Shown piece after piece: positions 41,847-50,100 of a DNA stretch of 64,000 nt (position 1 is the stretch's first letter; each line of letters opens with the position of its first letter). The notes beneath the pieces were generated by a model, which saw only the letters and a list, made by a program, of their open reading frames with translations, searched no databases and was not told the origin of the DNA. The stretch is from the NCBI GenBank assembly GCA_003457135.1, contig DMSQ01000013.1:119699-183698 (forward strand). Direction: 5' to 3'. Source of the DNA: Prolixibacteraceae bacterium. GTDB lineage: Bacteria; Bacteroidota; Bacteroidia; Bacteroidales; Prolixibacteraceae. Both the position numbers and the translations under genes were made by a program.

Positions 41847-42743
41847 GTGGAAACGGAAAAAAACAGGCATATTGATCTTCAGGTTATTTCAAAAGCCCAT
41901 TTTGATAATCTGACTACTGGCGAAAAGATTGAAACTTTCGTTCAGGCTTACCGTGTGCCGAAAAATAGAAGCAAAGCCGAGGCGCTTCACATACTTCAAT
42001 CTAAGATCGAACATCAACAAGTTGAAAAACCTGTGAGAAACCTTCGTGTTTACTGGTCGGCAGTGGCTTCCATTGCTTTAGTGGCTCTTTTAACCACGGT
42101 TTATTTCTTCCATTCCAAATCTGTGCAGATTGTGGCCGGCATGGGCCAACACGTTGAATATACTTTACCTGATGGTTCGGATGTAGCTGTCAATGCCGGT
42201 TCAAAAATCAGTTTTTCAGAATCTGAATTTGCTAAAAATCGAATTCTGAAGCTGGAAGGCGAAGCATTTTTTTCCGTTCAAAAAGGAAATCCTTTTGTGG
42301 TGGAAACCAAACAGGGTAAAGTCGAAGTTTTGGGAACAACCTTTAATGTGTATTCGCGCAACAATGAGTTAAACGTCGCTTGCTTAACCGGGAAAGTGAA
42401 GGTTACAGTCAACGGCCAAAACGTGATTATTGAAGAAGGAGAAAAAGCTGAACTGATTTCAGGAACCCTCAAAAAGACCACTAACATATTGACCGAAAAA
42501 ATGGCCGGATGGCGCAGCGGCGAATTCCATTTTGAAAACATGCCATTAATTTCTATTTTTGAGGAGATTGAACGTCAGTTTAATGTCCGCATCACAACAA
42601 CCGGTTTGGAAAACCGTTACTTTACCGGAGATTTTTCAAATAAAAATCTGACGGAAACTTTAGAAACGGTATGTTTACCCATGAAATTGGACTATGAAAT
42701 TACAAATGGAAACCAAATCGGGATCAAACCAAAGAAAGAGTAG
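41847..42743 (+). CDS. FecR-family anti-sigma/sigma regulator
   Basis: A 298-residue single-pass membrane protein with a GTG start. The cytoplasmic N-terminal part (about 1-70) would hold the sigma factor. A transmembrane helix follows (VYWSAVASIALVALLTTVYFF region). The periplasmic FecR domain has VAGMGQHVEYTLPDGSDVAVNAGS and GEAFFSV, and a C-terminal STN-like DUF4974 domain has LISIFEEIERQFNVRI. It passes the receptor's signal to the sigma factor. Its 3' end overlaps the receptor gene by 50 nt. Confidence 0.93.
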   Translation: METEKNRHIDLQVISKAHFDNLTTGEKIETFVQAYRVPKNRSKAEALHILQSKIEHQQVEKPVRNLRVYWSAVASIALVALLTTVYFFHSKSVQIVAGMGQHVEYTLPDGSDVAVNAGSKISFSESEFAKNRILKLEGEAFFSVQKGNPFVVETKQGKVEVLGTTFNVYSRNNELNVACLTGKVKVTVNGQNVIIEEGEKAELISGTLKKTTNILTEKMAGWRSGEFHFENMPLISIFEEIERQFNVRITTTGLENRYFTGDFSNKNLTETLETVCLPMKLDYEITNGNQIGIKPKKE

Positions 42744-45369
42744 TGGCAAATGCTTCATTTTCTTGTTCCTGTGTTTGTTTTTCATTTTTCATTTTTCATC
42801 GGGTTTTGCCCAATCTTCTTCATTTTCTTTCAATAAGGCCAATCTATCTGATGCTCTGGTCCAGGTTTCCCAAACCATGAATTTCAAAGTGGCATTCGAC
42901 TCTAAAGCGCTAGCCAAACACCAGGTTTCAGGAACTTTTAATGCAAAAACTCCAGAGGAAATTTTAGCTGGTCTTCTTAAAAATACCGGTTATATCGCAG
43001 AGAAAAAATTCGGAAACTATCTGATTATTCCTGCTTCTCCTGAAAAGATAGTTCAAAGCCTTGCTTTTTGCCGGATTTCAGGATTGGTTACCGATCGGAT
43101 TTCAGGCGAACAACTCCCGCATGCAGGTATTTTTCTCCCCGGCCAGAATTTATTCCTGACTTCATCAACAAACGGAACTTTTTTGTTCCGTATTCCGGCT
43201 GCTAAATCGGTACAGATCAGGATTCAATATATCGGTTATCAAGCGGTTGACAGTACGCTAATCCTCAGCGATAGCACTTCAGTTTTTGCTTTCAGGATGA
43301 AGCAGAAGAACATGGAACTAACGCCATTTCAGGTCAGGAAAGTCCGGCTAAAGATGATTGATCAGAACAAAGAGGCCGGCCAGTCGACGGTCAATCCGGT
43401 TGGGTTTGTGAATTTGCCCAACATGGGCGAAACCGATATCTTCCGCACCATTCAGATGCTGCCGGGAGTTGGATATGCTGAAGGATCTTCGGGACTGAAC
43501 ATTCGCGGAGGTACTCCCGACCAGAACCTGGTTCTTTTCGACGGCTTTACCCTGTATAACCTTGACCACTTTTTTGGAACTTTTTCATCCGTCAATCCCA
43601 ATGTGGTAAAGGACATTCAGATTTACAAAGGTGGATTTGATTCGCGTTTCGGGGAGCGGCTTTCAGGAATTATTGACATTACCGGCAAAACAGGGAACAA
43701 ATACAGCCCGAAAATATACGGCGGACTTAATTTAATAAGCGGAAACCTGACTGCCGAAATGCCGTTTTCGGAAAAACTGACACTGGTGGTGGCCGGAAGA
43801 CGTTCGTATGCTGATATTTATTCGAGTTATCTGGTTGATGCAATGCTCGAAAATCAGGTTGATGACGCCAACTCGCCGTCCAGAACAAGCAGTATTGTTC
43901 AGCTTAAACCAGGCTTTTATTTTTACGATTACAACGCAAAACTGACTTTCAGCAAAAGTGAGCAGGAAAAGATGTCGGTGAGCGTTTTCGGGGGAAAAGA
44001 CTTTCTGGCCAGCGCCGGAGAAGGCAAAATCAAGCAGTCGTATTCGAAAACCAGCAATGATGCCAATTGGGGAAATTACGGATTCAGTTTTTCGTGGATC
44101 AGGCAATGGAGAGAAAATTTCTTTTCCAATTTGCAGGTTGGCTACTCCGGATATCAAAATCAATACACGGAACAGACTGAAGTTACCACCCAGAAAGGAA
44201 AAAAAATAACTACCAATCTGTTCGATACCTACGAAGAAAATGAACTGAACGATTTTTCAGTATCGCTGCGAAATGAATTTGCCTTAGGGCTGAAAAACAC
44301 GATAGATTTTGGTTTTCAAACCAAATACAATGAATTTACCTACCTGAAAAATGCCGGAACTGATGCCTATTACTCGGATATTGCCAACTCTTCCATCCTT
44401 TATTCTGGCTTTTTGCAGTTCAATACACAAATGGTAAAGAACCTTTCGGTCAAACTGGGCGGAAGGTTAAACGGGTACAACCAATCTGGAAAACCTTATT
44501 ACGAACCCCGGGTTTCGGCCAACTACCGGATTGGCGATTGGGCTAACCTGAAAATTGCTTCCGGACGGTATTATCAGTTCCTGAGCAAAGTGGCTCCCAG
44601 TCAGTCGTATGGCTATAACCGCGATTTTTGGGTGATTGCTGACGATGATAAACATCCGGTTCAGTCGGCTGATCATTTTATTGCCGGAACTACGCTCACT
44701 TACAACCGGCTTTCTCTGGATGCAGAATTCTATTACAAAACCATCAACGGACTTCAGCTTTTCCTATATATTCCTCCATTTCAGAAAAATATTGATCCCG
44801 GAGGTTTTATCCCTCCCGGCCAGGCGAAAAAAGTCCAGCTTCCCAGCAAGTTCATTACGGGCGAAGGAAGTGCAACTGGACTTGACCTGTTACTGAAGTT
44901 TGAAAGCAGCCGCTTTACAAGCTGGATGGCTTATTCGCAAAGCAAAGCCGTGCGTAATTTTTTGGAGATTAATCACAACAGCGATATCCCTGCGCCCTTC
45001 GATAAAACGCATGAATTTAAATTTGTCAATCTGCTAACTATGGGTAAATGGAATTTCTCCGGAACGTGGATTTATTCGACAGGTCAACCGTATGTTCAAA
45101 ATCAGACGGTTGACAAAACACTAACGGCTGTGTTTACCTATAATCGCCTGCCCGATTTTAAAAGATTGGATGTGGCAGCAAATTATAATTTGCAGATACA
45201 AAAAGTCAGAATTAAATTGGGCATGTCGGTGATAAATGTGCTTAACCAGGAAAATTACAACGACATTTATTCCCGTGATTTTAATTTCGATACCACCAAT
45301 TTCAACGAAACCACCTATGTCAGGTCGCTCGGGATTTCTCCTAATTTCTTCATCAGTTTTCAGTATTAA
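42694..45369 (+). CDS. TonB-dependent receptor with STN signalling domain
   Basis: An outer-membrane transporter of 891 residues. A signal peptide ends near residue 40. Next are an STN domain (about 45-115; NLSDALVQVSQTMNFKVAFD), a carboxypeptidase-regulatory-like domain (about 125-205), a plug (VGFVNLPNMGETDIFRTIQMLPG, SGLNIRGGTPDQNLVLFDG), and a barrel ending in FFISFQY with the terminal aromatic. With sigma and FecR upstream it forms a cell-surface signalling system. No SusD partner follows, so the ligand may be small (for example a chelate) rather than a glycan. The start may be 42706. Confidence 0.93.
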   Translation: MKLQMETKSGSNQRKSSGKCFIFLFLCLFFIFHFSSGFAQSSSFSFNKANLSDALVQVSQTMNFKVAFDSKALAKHQVSGTFNAKTPEEILAGLLKNTGYIAEKKFGNYLIIPASPEKIVQSLAFCRISGLVTDRISGEQLPHAGIFLPGQNLFLTSSTNGTFLFRIPAAKSVQIRIQYIGYQAVDSTLILSDSTSVFAFRMKQKNMELTPFQVRKVRLKMIDQNKEAGQSTVNPVGFVNLPNMGETDIFRTIQMLPGVGYAEGSSGLNIRGGTPDQNLVLFDGFTLYNLDHFFGTFSSVNPNVVKDIQIYKGGFDSRFGERLSGIIDITGKTGNKYSPKIYGGLNLISGNLTAEMPFSEKLTLVVAGRRSYADIYSSYLVDAMLENQVDDANSPSRTSSIVQLKPGFYFYDYNAKLTFSKSEQEKMSVSVFGGKDFLASAGEGKIKQSYSKTSNDANWGNYGFSFSWIRQWRENFFSNLQVGYSGYQNQYTEQTEVTTQKGKKITTNLFDTYEENELNDFSVSLRNEFALGLKNTIDFGFQTKYNEFTYLKNAGTDAYYSDIANSSILYSGFLQFNTQMVKNLSVKLGGRLNGYNQSGKPYYEPRVSANYRIGDWANLKIASGRYYQFLSKVAPSQSYGYNRDFWVIADDDKHPVQSADHFIAGTTLTYNRLSLDAEFYYKTINGLQLFLYIPPFQKNIDPGGFIPPGQAKKVQLPSKFITGEGSATGLDLLLKFESSRFTSWMAYSQSKAVRNFLEINHNSDIPAPFDKTHEFKFVNLLTMGKWNFSGTWIYSTGQPYVQNQTVDKTLTAVFTYNRLPDFKRLDVAANYNLQIQKVRIKLGMSVINVLNQENYNDIYSRDFNFDTTNFNETTYVRSLGISPNFFISFQY

Positions 45370-45373
45370 AAGC

Positions 45374-45410
45374 AAATAACCGGTCAACAGAACTGACGGT
45401 TATTTTTATT
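45374..45410 (+). terminator. Terminator after the TonB receptor
   Basis: AAATAACCGGTCA with TGACGGTTATTT form a stem with one bulged G and an ACAGAAC loop, followed by TTATTT. Confidence 0.85.
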
Positions 45411-45618
45411 TCATTAGCAACGGCATTTATACCAGTGCATAGATTGATGTCTAATGTGGGCTTGCGCGGAATGAATATTTTTTAGGGTTTGCTGAAATAA
45501 ACATAAATCGCTACCAATAAGCTATATGCGACATTTTCAATTAAAACATATGCTTGCAAATTTGAACAAATATCTCAGGATGATTGCATTCTGGAAATCC
45601 CAATCTACACTTTTTCCC

Positions 45619-45709
45619 TTGACTCACCCCGAGGTCGCTGCGCTCCCTCCGCCCCTCTCTACGCGTAGAGAGGGGAAAAGCCACGCTTGCGGGGCTGGGG
45701 GTGAGTCAA
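45619..45709. repeat. TGACTCACCCC long palindromic repeat, copy 2
   Basis: TTGACTCACCCC at the left pairs with GGGGTGAGTCAA at the right; CCCCTCTCTACGCGTAGAGAGGGG forms a perfect inner palindrome. It is the same architecture as 28914-29001. It lies in the 750-nt gap after the TonB receptor. Confidence 0.88.
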
Positions 45710-45710
45710 G

Positions 45711-46025
45711 GAAATGTGAGAAATGAAATTCATTTTTAACTTTGAGTTTTTCAGCAGCCCCGATATAGGTACAACATTTATGTAGCTTTCTTTTTTAGGT
45801 TAATTCTATTTCGTCCGAAAAGAGGTCAAAGCTTTATTTAGCTTCATTGTTCGGACGATTCTCTTTCGTTATTTTCTCTTTCTACAAATATTTCGCACCT
45901 CTGGTGCTTTTTTGACAACTAGACAACCTGATAACATTATCTTTTGGCTTCATTTTATTCTTTGTGGGCTATATCAAATATAATGAGGGACTATTGATGA
46001 AGAACCCCTGACCGATAAATACGGT
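45711..46025. other. Gene-free stretch with a dispersed REP copy
   Basis: Part of a gene-poor gap of about 750 nt (45370-46116). Besides the two features listed separately and the REP-like piece at 45881-45925, no coding or RNA gene signal was found. Confidence 0.55.
45881..45925 (+). repeat. Distant copy of the REP/transposase repeat
   Basis: TCTACAAATATTTCGCACC, TCT, GGTGC, then TTTTTTGACAACT: the same order of words as 31830-31875 (TCTACAAATATTTTCGGTGC, hairpin, then CTGACAACT). It shows that this REP family has spread away from its transposase. Confidence 0.75.
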
Positions 46026-46061
46026 AAATAAAAAGCTGTCACCTTTTCAGATGACAGCTTT
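46026..46061 (-). terminator. Terminator after the DUF4382 gene
   Basis: A perfect 10-bp stem (AAAGCTGTCA with TGACAGCTTT) and a 10-nt loop, followed on the minus strand by TTTATTTACC. Confidence 0.85.
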
Positions 46062-46116
46062 CTGATCCGAATAAACTTTATTCTTTGAACCTTCTTTGGG
46101 ACGAGTTTTCCTTGAT

Positions 46117-46995
46117 TTATGGAGTAGTTATTTTGGTCATGGGAACATCCACAACAGTTTTTTCTCTTGCTTTCACAATTACCGGATCTACTGTGACTTT
46201 AGTATATCCATCTTTTTCACAGACCAACTTATAGGTTCCGGCAGGAAGGCCAATCATTTGATAATTTCCGGTTGCATCTGTCAATGCCGAACTTAAAACT
46301 GTATCAGCGGCGATAATCTGAACATGTGCTTCAGGAATTGGAGTTGTCGTTGCGTTTTCAAAAACTTTTCCGGCAACAATACCGCTGTACTTTTGGCATA
46401 CTGCACGAAGCACTGGTTTAAAAATGAAACCTTTAATCCCGTTCTTTGACTTGATATTTCCCTGTACAACAAATGATTTGCTTACATCAAAATCAAGCAG
46501 TACTTCGCTCTCTACACCACTCTCAATGACCAATTCAGGAGAAATTTTGATTTTCAGCCCACTGGAATTACCACTTGGAATTTTCAAATCGAAATTGGTT
46601 CCATCCATAAGAACAACAGCCGCTTTTGTAACATGCATCCTGATCAGATCATACGATCCGGCTTCAATGTCCATACTAAGCAGTTCAGCAGTTACGCCAT
46701 TCTGTAAATCGAGTAAATCAAATTCTTTTTCAACTCCTTCATACAAAACTGTGTAGAGAGCTGGTTTATCAGCTTCTTCTTTGGTAGCGGCTTCTGCTGC
46801 CTTCGAACGTATTTCGATTTTGTCAATGGTTACCACAGCCTGATCAACCAAACTAACCGGGAATGGCGCATCTGTCAGTGATAAAACGACAGTTCCCTTT
46901 CCTCCATTTTCTGAATCATTAATTTGATCGCATGATGTTGCCAATAAAGTAATGGCCGCAACATACATCAATCCACTTTTAATTAAACTTTTCAT
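46117..46995 (-). CDS. DUF4382 lipoprotein with carboxypeptidase-regulatory-like domain
   Basis: A 292-residue lipoprotein; the lipobox is in LLATSCDQ. The DUF4382 beta-rich domain spans about 33-190 (GTVVLSLTDAPFPVSLVDQA, VTIDKIEIRS). A C-terminal CarboxypepD_reg-like repeat follows (GIVAGKVFENATTTPIPEAHV, YTKVTVDPVIV). Such proteins are surface or periplasmic and have no known activity. It is a single gene with its own terminator. Confidence 0.88.
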   Translation of the reverse strand: MKSLIKSGLMYVAAITLLATSCDQINDSENGGKGTVVLSLTDAPFPVSLVDQAVVTIDKIEIRSKAAEAATKEEADKPALYTVLYEGVEKEFDLLDLQNGVTAELLSMDIEAGSYDLIRMHVTKAAVVLMDGTNFDLKIPSGNSSGLKIKISPELVIESGVESEVLLDFDVSKSFVVQGNIKSKNGIKGFIFKPVLRAVCQKYSGIVAGKVFENATTTPIPEAHVQIIAADTVLSSALTDATGNYQMIGLPAGTYKLVCEKDGYTKVTVDPVIVKAREKTVVDVPMTKITTP

Positions 46996-46999
46996 GATT

Positions 47000-47363
47000 T
47001 TTCTGTTTTATTGAATATTCTGAAAACATTTATACTTTGTTTCCCTATATAGTACTGAAAAGAAAAATACCCTACCATAAAAATCAATAAAATACAAGAA
47101 AAATCCCGGAAGTGTTGAACTCCGTGATACTATATTTCATTTACGGGGAAAAGTCCCTACCTGTGTAGTTGGCGATCTACCTACAACTTTTGCTAAGCTT
47201 TGACGATTGATTAAACCTTATTTTAAGAAAAACCTAAGTACAAAACATGCTATCCAAACACTCAAACCTTATTAATAGGATGTATTCTCATATAGAATAA
47301 GGTTCAAATCAGATGGTGGTTGCCGGGCTACTAAGGTTATTCCGGGAAAATAAGGTTTTCCCA
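47000..47363. promoter_or_regulatory. Gap with four AAACCTTATT/AATAAGGTT sites
   Basis: Within this 364-nt gap AAACCTTATT occurs at 47213-47222 and 47264-47273, and its inverse AATAAGGTT at 47296-47304 and 47349-47357; half matches lie near 47230 and 47333. The last lies in a hairpin (GGGAAAA, TAAGG, TTTTCCC; 47344-47362) beside the galM stop. Possible protein-binding sites. No coding signal was seen. Confidence 0.45.
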
Positions 47364-48509
47364 TTACTGCTTCACCGAGAATTTATAAATGGTAGTCGTT
47401 TTAAGTGTTTCTCCAGGTTTTAGCAATGTATTCGGGAAATTGGGGTGATGGGGTGAATCAGGATAATGCTGGGTTTCGAGACAAATACCATTGCGGTAAT
47501 GGTATGGATTTCCACGTTTGCCGATAATATTTCCTCTCAGGAAGTTTCCGGTGTAAAGCTGGACTGCAGGTTCTGTAGTGAAACATTCTAAAAAACGGCC
47601 TGAAACGGGTTCATATAAACTGGCACAGAAGGTCATTTCATTACCGTTCTGATCTTTATTCAGGATGTAATTATGATCGTATCCTCCTCCCATCCTAAGT
47701 TGGGACATTGGATATTCAATGCGTTCGCCAATAGGATGTGGAGTTGTGAAATCCATGGCTGTTCCGCGAATATCAACAATCTCACCGGTCGGAATCAGTT
47801 GTGAGTCGGCAACTGCGGTTGAAAAATTAGCATCTACAACCAACATGTGATCAAGGATATCGCCCATTCCTTCGCCTTTCAGGTTAAAATAAACGTGGTT
47901 GGTTAAATTAAAATAGCACGATTTATCAGTAGTTGCTTCATAATCTATTTTCAGGCCATTGTCCTTGGTCAGGGTGTAGGTCACTTTTAAATTTTTGTTG
48001 CCGGGAAATCCCCACTGGCCGTCAGCGCTGGCCAGAGTCATTTCAATTGCAGGGCCATCGGCAGTCTGGATCTCTTTGGCATCGTACACCTGACGGAAAA
48101 AACTCTCGGGCCCGGAATGTAAACAAGCTTTGTGATTGTTTACAGGCAATTGGTAAACCAGTCCGTCAATTTCGAACTGAGCATTGGCAATGCGGTTGGC
48201 ATACGGTCCAACAACAGCTCCCTGCCCGGCATCACCAGAAAGATATCCATCAATCGAGTTAAATCCCAGGGTAACATCCTCCAGGGCGCCATTTTTATCA
48301 GGAGCAAAAACAGAAACGATTTTGGCCCCGTAATTGGTTAGGGTAACAATAATTCCGCCTTCATTTCTCAAGGTAAACAAGGTGGTTTTCTTTCCATTCA
48401 CTTCTTTTTGGAAATCAGCTTTCGAATAGTTCATGGTAAATTCTTTTTTAGGCGCCGAACAGGAAGCGATCATTCCTGTAATGACCAGTAAACCGATTAA
48501 TTTCTTCAT
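47364..48509 (-). CDS. galM: Aldose 1-epimerase, lipoprotein
   Basis: Interconverts the alpha and beta forms of aldoses. The 381-residue chain has a lipobox (GMIASCSAP), so it is exported and anchored. The GalM fold is clear: VVGPYANRIANAQF with the substrate arginine, NNHKACLHSGP, the catalytic histidine in NLTNHVYFNL, GGYDHNYIL, and the catalytic glutamate in CLETQHYPDSPHHPNFP. The periplasmic location suggests it prepares sugars for uptake. It lies upstream of no obvious partner. Confidence 0.95.
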   Translation of the reverse strand: MKKLIGLLVITGMIASCSAPKKEFTMNYSKADFQKEVNGKKTTLFTLRNEGGIIVTLTNYGAKIVSVFAPDKNGALEDVTLGFNSIDGYLSGDAGQGAVVGPYANRIANAQFEIDGLVYQLPVNNHKACLHSGPESFFRQVYDAKEIQTADGPAIEMTLASADGQWGFPGNKNLKVTYTLTKDNGLKIDYEATTDKSCYFNLTNHVYFNLKGEGMGDILDHMLVVDANFSTAVADSQLIPTGEIVDIRGTAMDFTTPHPIGERIEYPMSQLRMGGGYDHNYILNKDQNGNEMTFCASLYEPVSGRFLECFTTEPAVQLYTGNFLRGNIIGKRGNPYHYRNGICLETQHYPDSPHHPNFPNTLLKPGETLKTTTIYKFSVKQ

Positions 48510-48587
48510 AACAGATGGTGAATTTTATTTTTTAGAATTGAATAGGTAAAGATACTTGTTTCAGTATAACAAAAAACACTATCTTTT

Positions 48588-49901
48588 TCAATCCCTCCTG
48601 TCCGGAGTCAGATGTTCCTTTTTACTTTCGGCTGCACGTAAAATCAGGCGCAACGATTGGTCATAAGTGATGTAACTCCACATCCAGTTCACAAAAATAA
48701 GCAGTTTGTTTTTTACTCCCAGAATAGCCATTAAATGTACAAACATCCAGGTGAGCCAGGCAGTAAAACCGCTGAATTTCAGGAAAGAAAGATCGGCCAC
48801 AGCACGGTTACGGCCAATGGTGGCCATTGAACCGCGGTCAATATACCTGAATGATTTTTCCAGCGCCCCTTTTTTGATGGCTTTAAAGTTCCGGGCCAGG
48901 TTTGCTCCCTGCTGAATGGCAACCTGTGCCACCTGCGGATGTCCATTTGGGTAATCAGCATTTGACATGAGCGAGGCGTCGCCAATGGAATAAATATCAT
49001 CAAAACCTTTTACGCGGTTATACGCATCAACTAACATGCGTTTTCCACGTCCAACTGAACCGTTCGGGATTCCTGAAGGAACTTCGCCACTTATTCCGGC
49101 AGCCCAGATCACTAGTTTGGATTTTATCTTTTTCCCATCGGCAAAAAGTAACCAATTGCCATCATAATCGGTAACCCGGGTATTTAACATGACATTAATT
49201 CCCAAACGCTTCAGGTAGAACAATGCTTTTTCAGCGGCATGTTCCGACATGCCTCCCAACACTGCACCCGAACCTTCAACCAGATTAATCTGCATCAGAT
49301 CGAAATTCAGATCAGGATAATCTTTCGGAAGCACAAATTTTTTCATTTCAGCAATTGCCCCAGCTATTTCGACCCCGGTTGGACCACCGCCAACAACGAT
49401 CACGTTCAGCAGTGTTTTTTTTTCGTCCTCATCCTTATCGAACAAAGTCACAGCTCGTTCAAGGTTTAGGAGAATGTGGTTACGTAGCGCCATAGCTTCA
49501 GAAATGGATTTCATCGGGATGGCAAATTTTTTCATGTTTATCATTCCAAAGAAGTTGGAATTCACACCCGTAGCGATGACCAGATAATCGTACCAGACCA
49601 TATCCAGGCTGGTTTGCAGTTCTTTTTTTGTGGTATCAACCGAATAAACCTCGGCTACCCGGATATAGACATCTTTACGTTTCTGGAAAATTTTTCGCAG
49701 TGGAAATAGGATTGAGCTCGGTTCTATACCCGAACTGGCCACCTGATAAAACAATGGCTGAAACTGATGGTAATTGTTCTTATCAATCAGAACGATCTGG
49801 TATCCAGAACCAACCAGCTTTTTCGCTAATTTCAATCCTCCAAAACCTGCTCCGATGATTACAATTCTTTTTCGGGCCGTTTCCGGTATATTGACTGGCA
49901 T
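48588..49901 (-). CDS. Type II NADH dehydrogenase (NDH-2)
   Basis: A membrane-associated FAD enzyme of 437 residues passing electrons from NADH to quinone without pumping protons. The FAD loop IVIIGAGFGGLKLAKKL begins near residue 13. YHQFQPLFYQVA is an NDH-2 hallmark, VVGGGPTGVEIAGAIAEM is the NADH loop, and DIYSIGDAS is the second FAD contact. The C-terminal hydrophobic/amphipathic part (GFTAWLTWMFVHLMAILG) gives membrane binding. It is a single gene. Confidence 0.93.
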   Translation of the reverse strand: MPVNIPETARKRIVIIGAGFGGLKLAKKLVGSGYQIVLIDKNNYHQFQPLFYQVASSGIEPSSILFPLRKIFQKRKDVYIRVAEVYSVDTTKKELQTSLDMVWYDYLVIATGVNSNFFGMINMKKFAIPMKSISEAMALRNHILLNLERAVTLFDKDEDEKKTLLNVIVVGGGPTGVEIAGAIAEMKKFVLPKDYPDLNFDLMQINLVEGSGAVLGGMSEHAAEKALFYLKRLGINVMLNTRVTDYDGNWLLFADGKKIKSKLVIWAAGISGEVPSGIPNGSVGRGKRMLVDAYNRVKGFDDIYSIGDASLMSNADYPNGHPQVAQVAIQQGANLARNFKAIKKGALEKSFRYIDRGSMATIGRNRAVADLSFLKFSGFTAWLTWMFVHLMAILGVKNKLLIFVNWMWSYITYDQSLRLILRAAESKKEHLTPDRRD

Positions 49902-50100
49902 AATAAAAATATTTGTGTTTTACGACATATTTAAACGTTTATTCTGAACCGAATGTTTGGCATAGCCGAAAATATATATTCAGAAACGACCGATGAGTTT
50001 TGAGATATAAAGATAAGTGTTAAATTCACATTTTATTTCACAACTCTGATTGAAGCCTAATATTTATACGCACTTAAAATTTAAACTTAACCAATAATAA

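Noticed and set aside
45526..45726. 66-codon frame
   Set aside because: It runs through the TGACTCACCCC palindromic repeat; the peptide is a reading of repeat DNA.
47296..47310. GGTTCAAATC as a tRNA T-arm
   Set aside because: No acceptor, D- or anticodon arm can be formed around it. No tRNA was found anywhere in the window.
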